DNA of 64,000 nucleotides from Flavobacterium chungbukense. GTDB taxonomy: Bacteria; Bacteroidota; Bacteroidia; Flavobacteriales; Flavobacteriaceae. Within the stretch, counting starts at the first letter, position 1; the number at the start of each line of letters is the position of its first letter. The DNA is taken from the NCBI RefSeq assembly GCF_020805785.1, contig NZ_JAJGZV010000008.1:124001-188000 (forward strand), given 5' to 3'. The position numbers were made by a program, and so were the translations under genes. Shown here piece after piece: positions 54,528-63,460 of this stretch. The notes under the pieces were generated by a model that saw only the letters and a program-made list of their open reading frames with translations, searched no databases and was not told the origin of the DNA.

Positions 54528-54754
54528 AAGAATGTTCCTTTTTGTGGTTTGATTGACAGCAATAATTGTAATTTTAAGAAAGTCCAAAATAGCAATAATC
54601 TTCAACCTTCGAGTCCGTTTTCACACCCAATTTTCTTATCAAAAACACTACAAAATCTAAAAAAATGCCTTTTTATAACATAAATAAAGCTTATGGAACA
54701 TATCCATTTTTCTTTAATAGCTTTTTTTTGCCGCAAATAGAATGAGAAAACAAA

Positions 54755-55159
54755 ATGAAAGAGATTATACTATTTATGGCTTTAACTTTTTCTGCCATTA
54801 CATTCGCGCAACAAAAGAACCAAACTTCTATTGATTCTTGCACAGCAACCAAAGCAAGCATATTGTACAAGAAAAACGCACATGCTTCTTATTATCATGA
54901 TAAATTTAATGGCAGAAAAACGGCGAGCGGAAAAAGATTCAATAACGATGATTTTACTGCTGCACATAAAAAATTCCCTTTTGGCACAATATTAAAAGTA
55001 ACAAATGAATTAAATAACAATTTTGTAATTGTAGAAATTACAGATCGCGGACCTTTTGTTAAAGGAAGAGAAATCGATCTCAGCAAAAGAGCTTTTATGG
55101 ATATTGCATCTAATAAAAAAAGCGGTTTGGTTTATGTCACTATAGAAATTCTAAAATAA
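54755..55159 (+). CDS. RlpA-like double-psi beta-barrel protein
   Basis: 134 residues: signal peptide (ending ITFAQ, about 19), then the RlpA core ASYYHDKFNGRKTASGKRFNNDDFTAAHKKFPFGTILKVTN near 44-84, and VEITDRGPFVKGREIDLSKRAF near 92-113. It contains the conserved Asp of ITDRGP. RlpA proteins bind or cut peptidoglycan lacking stem peptides at the septum. This one lacks a SPOR domain, as is common in Bacteroidota. It is divergent from the beta-helix gene. Confidence 0.9.
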   Translation: MKEIILFMALTFSAITFAQQKNQTSIDSCTATKASILYKKNAHASYYHDKFNGRKTASGKRFNNDDFTAAHKKFPFGTILKVTNELNNNFVIVEITDRGPFVKGREIDLSKRAFMDIASNKKSGLVYVTIEILK

Positions 55160-55368
55160 TTATCTTCTCGAGATGAAATTCAGGTTTCTGTCCTTTTAAA
55201 GGAGAAACACCTTTCAAAACTTTGCTAACAATTTTATTCATAACTAAAATAATTTTCAGCCGAACACCTATAAAACAACGAATAGCTAAACTTTCACAAA
55301 TGTTAACAAAATAGATTTTCAAAAACCATAAATAATTGTATTTTTACGGTTCAAAATTCAGAAAATAA

Positions 55369-56136
55369 ATGGGCAAAATCATTGCTATTGCTAATCAAAA
55401 AGGAGGCGTTGGAAAGACTACTACATCAGTAAATCTTGCTGCCTCATTAGGTGTTTTAGAAAAAAAAGTATTGTTAATCGATGCTGATCCTCAAGCCAAT
55501 GCTACATCTGGTCTTGGAATTGATGTAGAAACAGTTGAAATTGGAACTTATCAAATTCTTGAGCATACTGCAACACCGACAGAAGCCGTTTTAAAATGTA
55601 CAGCTCCAAATGTTGACGTGATCCCTGCGCATATTGACCTTGTTGCTATCGAAATTGAATTGGTTGACAAAGAAAACCGTGAATATATGCTTAAAAAAGC
55701 ATTGGAAACTGCAAAAGAAGAATATGATTATATCATTATCGATTGTGCTCCTTCTCTAGGTTTGTTAACCTTGAATGCCTTAACAGCTGCAGATTCTGTA
55801 GTTATTCCTATTCAATGTGAATATTTTGCACTAGAAGGATTAGGAAAACTATTGAACACTATCAAGAGTATTCAAAAAATACACAATCCAGATCTTGACA
55901 TCGAAGGTTTATTATTAACCATGTACGATTCAAGATTACGTTTATCCAATCAGGTTGTAGAAGAGGTTCAAAAACACTTTAACGACATGGTTTTTGATAC
56001 CGTAATTCAGCGAAATGTAAAATTAAGTGAAGCGCCTAGTTTTGGTGAAAGTATCATTAACTATGATGCAACAAGCAAAGGAGCAGTAAACTATATTCAT
56101 TTAGCTCAAGAAATTATAAAGAAAAACAGCAAATAG
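55369..56136 (+). CDS. parA: Chromosome-partitioning ATPase ParA (Soj)
   Basis: 255 residues. Deviant Walker A motif QKGGVGKTT at residues 10-18, Walker B/switch motif YIIIDCAPSLGLLTLNAL near 121-138, and the C-terminal LSEAPSFGESI. It uses ATP and DNA to move the ParB-parS complex during segregation. It is encoded 5 bases before parB and starts a conserved Flavobacteria gene block. No parS site was found nearby. Confidence 0.96.
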   Translation: MGKIIAIANQKGGVGKTTTSVNLAASLGVLEKKVLLIDADPQANATSGLGIDVETVEIGTYQILEHTATPTEAVLKCTAPNVDVIPAHIDLVAIEIELVDKENREYMLKKALETAKEEYDYIIIDCAPSLGLLTLNALTAADSVVIPIQCEYFALEGLGKLLNTIKSIQKIHNPDLDIEGLLLTMYDSRLRLSNQVVEEVQKHFNDMVFDTVIQRNVKLSEAPSFGESIINYDATSKGAVNYIHLAQEIIKKNSK

Positions 56137-56141
56137 TTTTT

Positions 56142-57044
56142 ATGACAAAAGCAATTAAAAAACAAGCCTTAGGAAGAGGATTATCAGCATTATTAAAAGA
56201 TCCGGAAAACGACATTAAATCAGTAGACGATAAAAATGCTGACAAAGTTGTTGGAAACATTATTGAGCTTGAAATAAGTGCTATCGAAATAAATCCGTTT
56301 CAGCCTAGAAGTAATTTTAATGAAGAATCATTACGCGAATTAGCAACTTCTATTAAAGAATTGGGTGTAATTCAACCTATTACTGTTCGAAAATTAGATT
56401 TCAATAAATACCAGTTAATCTCTGGAGAGCGTCGTCTTCGTGCTTCGAAATTGGTAGGACTTACACATGTTCCCGCTTATATTCGTATTGCCAATGACAA
56501 CGAATCTTTAGTTATGGCTTTGGTTGAAAATATTCAGCGTCATGACTTAGATCCAATTGAGATTGCTTTATCATACCAACGTTTAATTGACGAAATTCAA
56601 TTAACACAGGAACAAATGAGTGAAAGAGTTGGAAAAAAACGTTCTACGATTGCCAATTATTTACGTCTTTTAAAACTTGATCCGATTATTCAAACAGGTA
56701 TTCGTGATGGTTTTATCAGCATGGGACACGGTAGAGCAATCATCAACATTGAAGACTTAGACGTTCAAACTGATATTTACCAAAAAATTGTAAGTCAGAA
56801 CTTATCAGTTCGCGAAACAGAAGCCTTAGTTAAAAACTATCATGAAGGCCAGCAGCCAAAAGCTGAGGGAAAACCGAAAGCTGACTCTGCATTTCAAATT
56901 AGAGAAACACAAAAAAACACTTTCAACGATTACTTTGGTTCGAAAGTTGATATAAAAGTCGCTGGCAACGGAAAAGGAAAAATTACAATTCCATTTAATT
57001 CTGAGGCCGACTTTAATAGAATTATAAAATTAATAAACGGATAG
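56142..57044 (+). CDS. parB: Chromosome-partitioning protein ParB
   Basis: 300 residues. N-terminal RGLSALLKD, the ParB CTPase domain with NPFQPRSNFNEESLRELATSI, SGERRLRASKLVGL (CTP-binding arginines) and ALVENIQRHDLDPIE. The HTH for parS binding is at about 155-215 (LTQEQMSERVGKKRSTIANYLRLL), followed by a linker and dimerisation end. It partners the ParA encoded 5 bases upstream and overlaps the next gene by one base. Confidence 0.96.
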   Translation: MTKAIKKQALGRGLSALLKDPENDIKSVDDKNADKVVGNIIELEISAIEINPFQPRSNFNEESLRELATSIKELGVIQPITVRKLDFNKYQLISGERRLRASKLVGLTHVPAYIRIANDNESLVMALVENIQRHDLDPIEIALSYQRLIDEIQLTQEQMSERVGKKRSTIANYLRLLKLDPIIQTGIRDGFISMGHGRAIINIEDLDVQTDIYQKIVSQNLSVRETEALVKNYHEGQQPKAEGKPKADSAFQIRETQKNTFNDYFGSKVDIKVAGNGKGKITIPFNSEADFNRIIKLING

Positions 57045-57604
57045 TGAATAAAATTGTCCCCATCAGTCTATTGTTCTTTCTAATAGGAACCGTTTCTCTT
57101 TTTGCCCAGGTAAAAAAAGACACGGTTTTGGTCGTAAAAGACACTACTGCATATAAAGAAATAGACCCGCTTACACCAGCAAAAGCAGCTTTTTACTCTG
57201 CTATCCTGCCAGGTTTAGGTCAAGCATATAACAAAAAATACTGGAAAATTCCCTTAGTTTATGGAGCTATCGGAACCAGCTTATATTTTTACATCGATAA
57301 TAATAAAAAATACCACGATTATCGTGATGCCTACAAACGTAGATTAGAAGGCTATAATGATGATAACTATCAATTTTTGGATGAGAGCAGATTAATTGCT
57401 GGACAAAAATTCTATCAAAGAAATAGAGATTTATCAGCTTTATTTGTCGTTGGCTTTTATGTATTAAACATTATTGATGCCAATGTTGACGCCGCATTAA
57501 TTCAGTTTAACGTTAACGAAAGATTGTCACTGCGTCCAGAAATTTATCCCGCCGATGTAACATTTAGACCAAATGTCGGACTAACTTTTAATTACAAGTT
57601 TTAA
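57044..57604 (+). CDS. DUF5683 exported/membrane protein
   Basis: 186 residues from the GTG at 57044, which overlaps the parB stop by one base. It has a signal peptide (to about 21), then DPLTPAKAAFYSAILPGLGQAYNKKYWKIPLVYGAIG, the DUF5683 signature, and a short hydrophobic pair. The C-terminus ends in strands with RPNVGLTFNYKF, like an outer-membrane protein. Its position between parB and dapB is conserved in Flavobacteria. Function unknown. Confidence 0.9.
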   Translation: MNKIVPISLLFFLIGTVSLFAQVKKDTVLVVKDTTAYKEIDPLTPAKAAFYSAILPGLGQAYNKKYWKIPLVYGAIGTSLYFYIDNNKKYHDYRDAYKRRLEGYNDDNYQFLDESRLIAGQKFYQRNRDLSALFVVGFYVLNIIDANVDAALIQFNVNERLSLRPEIYPADVTFRPNVGLTFNYKF

Positions 57605-57638
57605 TAGATTCTATTAAAAAATCAAAAAAATAATCATA

Positions 57639-58340
57639 ATGAAAATTGCGCTTTTAGGATACGGAAAAATGGGTAAAGTAATCGAAAGAATTGCTTTAGA
57701 AAGAGGTCACGAAATAGTTTTAAGAAAAGATGAATTCAATACTTATGACGGACTTTCAACAGCAGATGTTGCCATTGATTTTAGTGTTCCATCAGCAGCC
57801 GTAAATAACATCTCTGCTGCTTTCAATGCAAATGTGCCAGTAGTTTCTGGAACAACTGGATGGCTAGAACATTATGACGAAATGATTGCTCTTTGCAATG
57901 AGAAAAAGGGAGGTTTTATTTCGAGTTCAAACTTTAGTTTAGGTGTAAATATCTTCTTCGGTTTAAATGAATATCTGGCTAAAATCATGAATCAATTTGA
58001 TTCTTACAAAGTTTCAATGGAAGAAATTCACCATATCCATAAATTAGATGCGCCAAGCGGAACAGCAATTTCTTTAGCTCAAGGAGTTATTCAAAATAGT
58101 AATTATGATGAATGGACTCTAGAGGATGCTAAAAACGATCAAATTCATATTGAAGCAAAAAGAATTGGAGAAGTTCCTGGTACACATACCGTAAACTACG
58201 ATTCAGCTATTGACAGCATCGAAATTAAACATACCGCTCACAATCGTGAAGGCTTTGCACTTGGTGCCGTTATCGCCGCAGAATGGCTTGCAGGGAAACA
58301 AGGAATTTTCACTATGAAAGATGTATTAAACTTACAATAA
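57639..58340 (+). CDS. dapB: 4-hydroxy-tetrahydrodipicolinate reductase
   Basis: 233 residues. NAD(P)H-binding GYGKMGK at 7-13, SGTTGW at 69-74, the catalytic EIHHIHKLDAPSGTA near 128-142 with the general-acid His, and Lys of the same motif. It reduces the dihydrodipicolinate precursor in the lysine and diaminopimelate pathway, cytoplasmic. It is 34 bases after the DUF5683 gene and followed by lepB. Confidence 0.97.
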   Translation: MKIALLGYGKMGKVIERIALERGHEIVLRKDEFNTYDGLSTADVAIDFSVPSAAVNNISAAFNANVPVVSGTTGWLEHYDEMIALCNEKKGGFISSSNFSLGVNIFFGLNEYLAKIMNQFDSYKVSMEEIHHIHKLDAPSGTAISLAQGVIQNSNYDEWTLEDAKNDQIHIEAKRIGEVPGTHTVNYDSAIDSIEIKHTAHNREGFALGAVIAAEWLAGKQGIFTMKDVLNLQ

Positions 58341-58395
58341 TGGAATAAAATTCAGAATCATTTTCATCTGAATTTAAAATTTAAAATACAATATT

Positions 58396-59976
58396 ATGAC
58401 ACTTTACTCTTGGTTCGTATTTTTCTTAGCTGTCCAAATAATTCATTTTCTTGGTACTTGGAAATTGTATCAGGCTGCAGGTAGAAAAAGCTGGGAAGCA
58501 GCAATTCCAGTATACAATTCTATCGTTTTGATGAAAATAATCGGACGCCCGACTTGGTGGACCTTGTTGCTTTTTATCCCAATTATCAATTTGATTATGT
58601 TTCCTGTTGTATGGGTAGAAACTTTAAGAACATTTAATAAAAGATCAACCTTAGATACAATCCTTGGGCTTTTCACTTTAGGTTTTTATATCTATTATGT
58701 CAATTATACACAAAAATTAGAGTATCGCGCAGAGCGTCAATTAACCCCAGAAAACAAAACGGCAGACACCATCAGTTCATTGCTTTTTGCTATAATAGTT
58801 GCTACTTTAGTGCACACTTATGTTGTACAACCTTACACAATTCCGACATCATCTCTAGAGAAATCTTTATTAATTGGTGATTTCTTATTTGTGAGCAAAA
58901 TCAATTATGGTCCAAGAGTTCCAATGACTACAGTAGCACTTCCTATGGTTCATGACTCTATTCCTTTAACAAAGAAAAAATCATACTTAAGCTGGCCACA
59001 ATTACCATATTTTAGATTACCCGCAATCGAAAAAATAAAACGATGCGATATAGTCGTTTTTAACTGGCCAGTAGATACCGTTCATTATTTCTTTGAACCA
59101 AAAGGAAGACCAGGTGTTATCAAACCTATTGACAAGAAATCAAATTATGTAAAAAGATGTGTTGGCATTCCTGGAGATAGTTTATCAATAAAAGATGGTT
59201 ATGTTTTCATTAATGGTAAAAAATTAGATTTACCAGAAAGAGCTAAACCTCAATATTCTTACGCAGTTGCTTTAGACCAAAAAACTCCTGTTGATTTCGA
59301 AACAATTTTCAAAGAATTAGATATTACTGATCGCGCTGGCTTTAGAACTGAAATTGATTCTACAGGCAGTAGAGTTGAAAAAAGAGATACGCTTTATTTA
59401 GGTGCACTTACAGAAGCTGGAGCTCAAAGATTCAAGCAAACTCCTGGAGTTACTGCTGTAATCAGAAAAATTGATAAAGGGAATGATAATGCTATTTTTC
59501 CTCATATCAACAAATGGAGCCAGGATAACATGGGACCAATCTATATTCCTGAAGCAGGAAAAACGGTTGCCTTGAATAATGTATCACTTCCTTTCTACAA
59601 AGAAATTATTACAAATTACGAAGGAAATAAATTAACTATTGAGGGTTCAAAATTTTTAATTAACGGAAAACCTGCAACAACCTACACCTTCAAACAAAAT
59701 TATTACTGGATGATGGGAGATAACCGTCATAACTCTGAAGACAGCCGTTATTGGGGTTACGTTCCAGAAAATCATATCGTTGGAAAACCAGTATTCATTT
59801 GGATGAGCTGGGATACTAACGGAAAAGGCATCAATAAAATTCGCTGGAGCAGAGTATTTACAACTGTTGACGGTGAAGGCCAGCCACAATCCTACTTCAA
59901 ATATTTCTTAATAGTTCTTGCTTTATATTTTGTGGGAGATTTTATTTGGAAAAAAAGAAGAGAAAATAAAGCATAA
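58396..59976 (+). CDS. lepB: Signal peptidase I with N-terminal DUF5684-like membrane domain
   Basis: 526 residues, much longer than the roughly 320 of E. coli LepB. Residues 1-105 form a DUF5684-like membrane domain (GTWKLYQAAGRKSWEAAIPVYNSIVLMKII). The peptidase part begins near 130, with PTSSLEKSLLIGDFLFVSK (nucleophile Ser), VKRCVGIPGDSLSIKDG (general base Lys) and MMGDNRHNSEDSRYWGYVP at about 438-456. A long insertion lies between the last two motifs. It removes signal peptides of exported proteins at the inner membrane. The domain addition is common in Flavobacteria. Confidence 0.95.
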   Translation: MTLYSWFVFFLAVQIIHFLGTWKLYQAAGRKSWEAAIPVYNSIVLMKIIGRPTWWTLLLFIPIINLIMFPVVWVETLRTFNKRSTLDTILGLFTLGFYIYYVNYTQKLEYRAERQLTPENKTADTISSLLFAIIVATLVHTYVVQPYTIPTSSLEKSLLIGDFLFVSKINYGPRVPMTTVALPMVHDSIPLTKKKSYLSWPQLPYFRLPAIEKIKRCDIVVFNWPVDTVHYFFEPKGRPGVIKPIDKKSNYVKRCVGIPGDSLSIKDGYVFINGKKLDLPERAKPQYSYAVALDQKTPVDFETIFKELDITDRAGFRTEIDSTGSRVEKRDTLYLGALTEAGAQRFKQTPGVTAVIRKIDKGNDNAIFPHINKWSQDNMGPIYIPEAGKTVALNNVSLPFYKEIITNYEGNKLTIEGSKFLINGKPATTYTFKQNYYWMMGDNRHNSEDSRYWGYVPENHIVGKPVFIWMSWDTNGKGINKIRWSRVFTTVDGEGQPQSYFKYFLIVLALYFVGDFIWKKRRENKA

Positions 59977-60008
59977 TTAAAAATAAACAGTCAAACGTTT
60001 AAAAGTTC

Positions 60009-60048
60009 AAAGTCATAAAGTCAAGCCAAAAACTTACTTTATGACTTT
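60009..60048. repeat. 13-bp inverted repeat before the WbqC gene
   Basis: AAAGTCATAAAGT (60009-60021) and ACTTTATGACTTT (60036-60048) are exact reverse complements with a 14-base loop. It lies between lepB and the WbqC gene. AAGTCAAAAGTC-type stretches also occur after that gene at 60700-60732, suggesting a dispersed repeat. It has no T-run. Confidence 0.6.
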
Positions 60049-60078
60049 TGACTTTTGACTTTAAAAACTTTAGACATC

Positions 60079-60693
60079 ATGAATTCCTTATTACTTCCAA
60101 CTTATTTCCCATCTATTAGTCACTTTGCTGTAATAGCGCAATCTGACAGTATTACATTTGAAATGGAAGATAATTTTCAGAAACAGACCAATAGAAACAG
60201 AACTTACATCTATAGTCCAAATGGAATTCAGTTATTAAATATCCCTGTAAAGCATTCTAAGGAAGCACATCAGAAAACAAAAGATATTCTAATAGAAAAT
60301 GAATTTGATTGGCAGAAACAGCATTTTAAATCGCTTGAAGCAGCTTATAGAAGTTCTCCTTTCTTTGAGTACTTTGAAGATGACTTTTTGCCTATTTTCG
60401 AGAAAAAACACACGTTTTTAATGGATTTGAATTTCGAAGTTTTAGACATCCTGACAAAATGTTTAAGAATGAAATTTGAATTCGGAAAAACAACAGAATA
60501 TTTTCATGAAAGTCCAGATTTTACTGATTTCAGGTATTTAGCAAATGGAAAAAAAGACCCGAATTCATTTGACAAATACACTCAGGTCTTTGACGACAAA
60601 CATGGATTTATCAATAATCTAAGCGTTTTAGATTTGCTTTTCAATGAAGGTAAATTTGCCGTAGACTATTTAAAAACCCAGAAAATAATTTAG
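60079..60693 (+). CDS. WbqC-family protein
   Basis: 204 residues from the ATG at 60079. The N-terminus LLPTYFPSISHFAVIAQSDSITFEMEDNFQKQTNRNRTYI and the later HFKSLEAAYRSSPFFEYFEDDF are typical of WbqC-like proteins. In some O-antigen clusters these are linked to sugar modification. In Flavobacteria this gene regularly follows lepB. Its exact role is unknown. Confidence 0.9.
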   Translation: MNSLLLPTYFPSISHFAVIAQSDSITFEMEDNFQKQTNRNRTYIYSPNGIQLLNIPVKHSKEAHQKTKDILIENEFDWQKQHFKSLEAAYRSSPFFEYFEDDFLPIFEKKHTFLMDLNFEVLDILTKCLRMKFEFGKTTEYFHESPDFTDFRYLANGKKDPNSFDKYTQVFDDKHGFINNLSVLDLLFNEGKFAVDYLKTQKII

Positions 60694-60738
60694 ATTGGGA
60701 ATTACAACTTTTGACTATTGACTTTCGACTAAAAAAAA

Positions 60739-61785
60739 TCATTCCATTGAAAGCCTAGTCATAATTGGATAATGATCTGAATTTTCAAAATCTGAAAAAC
60801 TCTCAAATTGTTTTACTTTCATCTTACTGTCTGTAAAAATATAGTCAATTCTGGCAGGATAATATTTAAATTTATAAGTAGCTCCAAAGCCTCCACCAGC
60901 TTCTTCAAAGGCATCTTTTAGCTTTCCTTTGATATTTCTATAAACATAAGAAAAAGGACTGTTATTCATATCTCCGCAGATAATCATTGGCGTTTTGCAT
61001 TTTTTTATGTGCTCCTTAAAAATTTCGGCTTGCTCCTGTTGCTGAGAAAAACCTTTGCTGATTCTAGCATAAATACGCTGCGATTTCTTTTGATTTACAT
61101 TATCAATATCATCTGAAATTTCGCTGACGTCAGGAGAAATTTTAATGGATTGCAAATGCATATTATAAACTCTAATAATATCTTTCCCTCGTTTAATATC
61201 AGCATAAACCACATTGTTATCTGATTTTGGAAAAACAATATTTCCTTGATCAATAATAGGGAATTTTGAAAAAATGGCCTGTCCAGTTTTTACCTTCTTT
61301 CCATCTATAAAAATATATCGATGCGGGTACACTTTTAAATCGAGATGCGCTGAGTTTGAATATTCCTGAATACAGAGAATATCCGGATCTTTTTCATCGA
61401 TAAAAACCTTGATATTTTCTGGAATATCATCACGATCCAACCATTTAAAGACATTAAAAAGACGAACGTTGTAACTCATTACAGAGAAATCTTTCTCATC
61501 TTGAACATATTGTTTAGCCGAAAATTTATAAAACTTATTGATAAAAGTAATTCCGATTAACAGAACCAACCCAGACAAAATAAGACGTTTTTTAAACTGA
61601 ATTGCCCAATAAACAAAGAAAAGTCCATTTGCTACAAAAAAGGCTGGCATAAACAGCGTAAGCACCGATAAAAGCGGAAAGCTTTTAGGTGCTAAAAAAG
61701 GCAGAATATAGATACTAAATGTAAGCACAGTTAGCACTATATTCAAAAAGAACATTATTTTATTAAACCAAGAAAGGTTTTTCAT
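60739..61785 (-). CDS. Membrane-anchored endonuclease/exonuclease/phosphatase family protein
   Basis: 348 residues. Three transmembrane segments lie at about 8-90, followed by an EEP domain: FSVMSYNVRLFNVFKW (metal-binding Asn), CIQEYSN (Glu), VYNMHLQSIKI (His), ICGDMNNSPFSYVYR (Asp/Asn), and SDHYPIMTRL (Asp-His). All catalytic residues are present, so it is probably active as a phosphodiesterase. The orientation would place the domain in the periplasm or cytoplasm depending on topology. The substrate could be nucleic acid, phospholipid or nucleotide. It precedes the MutL/rhomboid genes on the minus strand. Confidence 0.9.
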   Translation of the reverse strand: MKNLSWFNKIMFFLNIVLTVLTFSIYILPFLAPKSFPLLSVLTLFMPAFFVANGLFFVYWAIQFKKRLILSGLVLLIGITFINKFYKFSAKQYVQDEKDFSVMSYNVRLFNVFKWLDRDDIPENIKVFIDEKDPDILCIQEYSNSAHLDLKVYPHRYIFIDGKKVKTGQAIFSKFPIIDQGNIVFPKSDNNVVYADIKRGKDIIRVYNMHLQSIKISPDVSEISDDIDNVNQKKSQRIYARISKGFSQQQEQAEIFKEHIKKCKTPMIICGDMNNSPFSYVYRNIKGKLKDAFEEAGGGFGATYKFKYYPARIDYIFTDSKMKVKQFESFSDFENSDHYPIMTRLSME

Positions 61786-61802
61786 ATTTATTTACTACAA
61801 GT

Positions 61803-62666
61803 TTATTTTCCAGCTTTAAATAAAAACTCTTTTTCTTCTTTGGTCAGACAATCGTAACCCGACTGACTGATTTTGTCTAAAATTTCATCTATCTGTTGCT
61901 GCGTCTTGTCTTTCGTAACAATTCTTGATGTAGCTTTTTCTGTAGGCTTCTTGTAATTTTTATGAACTTTTGTAAATGGTGTCGTAGGAGATTTTCTAAA
62001 GAAGTTGGCAAAGAAATCTAACGTTTTAGAAACAATTATACTTAAATCTGTACCGTTTTGAAGCAATTTAATATAGGCAAAACCAAAAAAAGCACCAGCC
62101 AGATGAGAAATATGTCCGCCCATATTACCGGAACGCAACTGTACTAAATCTAGGATCAGAATTACAGCAGTAATATGCCACAGTTTTACGTTTCCGAATA
62201 AAAACAAACGAACATCCATTAACGGTGAATAAGTCGTTGAAGCCACTAAAATTGCCATTATTGCTGCAGATGCGCCAACAATTGAACCATAGATGTTAGA
62301 AAAATAAAAACTTAATGCAAAAACAACTCCTGCAAAAAGCGCACTTAAAATATATAAGCCTAAGTATTGTTTTTGAGTAAAAAACGTCAAAAACAAATTA
62401 CTTGCAAAATTCAAAACCATCATATTGAATAACAAATGCCAGAAATCAAAATGAAAAAAAGCATATGTTAAAAAGGTCCACGGCTTAAACATGAAAACTT
62501 GAGGATCTGACGACAAAGCTAGCCAATTTGGATAATCAAATGCTCCAACAAAATTTGGCCAGAAAAAAAGCAAAGAAATTATAAAACAAGCTACATTCCA
62601 ATAAATCATGCGCATTGCTATACCACCCAATCTATATTGAAGTTTTAAATCATCAAGAATATTCAT
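61803..62666 (-). CDS. Rhomboid-family intramembrane serine protease
   Basis: 287 residues with six membrane segments. The catalytic GASA (VGASAAIMAIL) lies in the fourth region and the partner His in GGHISHLAGAFFGF. HFDFWHLLFNMMVLNFA carries the conserved HLLFN. A polar C-terminal extension of about 85 residues (KSPTTPFTKVHKN... to EKEFLFKAGK) is cytoplasmic. It probably cleaves membrane proteins within the bilayer. It follows another rhomboid gene (44-base gap). Confidence 0.92.
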   Translation of the reverse strand: MNILDDLKLQYRLGGIAMRMIYWNVACFIISLLFFWPNFVGAFDYPNWLALSSDPQVFMFKPWTFLTYAFFHFDFWHLLFNMMVLNFASNLFLTFFTQKQYLGLYILSALFAGVVFALSFYFSNIYGSIVGASAAIMAILVASTTYSPLMDVRLFLFGNVKLWHITAVILILDLVQLRSGNMGGHISHLAGAFFGFAYIKLLQNGTDLSIIVSKTLDFFANFFRKSPTTPFTKVHKNYKKPTEKATSRIVTKDKTQQQIDEILDKISQSGYDCLTKEEKEFLFKAGK

Positions 62667-62710
62667 AAAGTCTTCTTTTACTTTTTAAAATTAATTATTA
62701 AAGTTAAAAA

Positions 62711-63460
62711 TTAATTCCATCGATTGTTATTAAACTGATTTTTTTTCCAGTACCACATGATCATAAATCCAAAAAAAGCACCTCCAATATGAGCATAGTG
62801 CGCTACTCCCGATTCTATACCCATTAAAGAGTTTCCTAAAATCCCAAAAAAACCATCATACAAAAGCATGTAGACTGGTACAAAGTATTTTGCTTTTACA
62901 GGAATCGGAATAAACATAATTCCCAATTCAGCGTTTGGAAACATAAAGGCAAATGCCACAAGCAAACCGTATATTGCACCAGAAGCACCAATTACAGGTA
63001 CAGAATAAGCTTCGAAGAAATGCTTAAGTTGAGATGGAGTTAAAAGTTCATTCCAACTCGTAACTATTTTTCCTTGATTAACTACTTGCAAAATTTGCGT
63101 CTTACTAAATCCGTTTGACATTAGAATATTCATAGCGTCCTGATAAAAGTAATAATTAACAGCAAAATTTATTAAAGCCGCACCTAAACCACAAGAAATA
63201 TAAAAGAATAGAAATTTCTTTCCGCCCCAAAAGTGTTCTAATGTTGATCCAAAAGAATATAATGCAAACATATTAAATGCAATATGAGCAAATCCGCCAT
63301 GCATAAACATATGTGTAATTGGTTGCCACACTCTAAACGAAGGATTTTCAGGAAAAAATAATGCTAAAAAATGTTCAGAAGCAGGAACTATTTGAGAACC
63401 AATAAAAAATATAATATTGATTATCAATAATTGTTTTACTACAGGAGTTATTTTCATCAT
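62711..63460 (-). CDS. Rhomboid-family intramembrane serine protease
   Basis: 249 residues with six membrane segments. The nucleophile Ser is in VIGASGAIYGLL, the catalytic His in AHYAHIGGAFFGF, and GGFAHIAFNMFALYSFG carries the conserved N-terminal motif. It has no long cytoplasmic tail, unlike its neighbour. Its ATG overlaps the mutL stop (ATGA arrangement), so the two are translationally coupled. Confidence 0.93.
   Translation of the reverse strand: MMKITPVVKQLLIINIIFFIGSQIVPASEHFLALFFPENPSFRVWQPITHMFMHGGFAHIAFNMFALYSFGSTLEHFWGGKKFLFFYISCGLGAALINFAVNYYFYQDAMNILMSNGFSKTQILQVVNQGKIVTSWNELLTPSQLKHFFEAYSVPVIGASGAIYGLLVAFAFMFPNAELGIMFIPIPVKAKYFVPVYMLLYDGFFGILGNSLMGIESGVAHYAHIGGAFFGFMIMWYWKKNQFNNNRWN

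Noticed and set aside
55160-55368. parS site or terminator upstream of parA
   Set aside because: A GTTTCT/AGAAAC hairpin with CCTTT/AAAGG is present at about 55184-55208, but it does not match the TGTTTCACGTGAAACA consensus and has no T-run.
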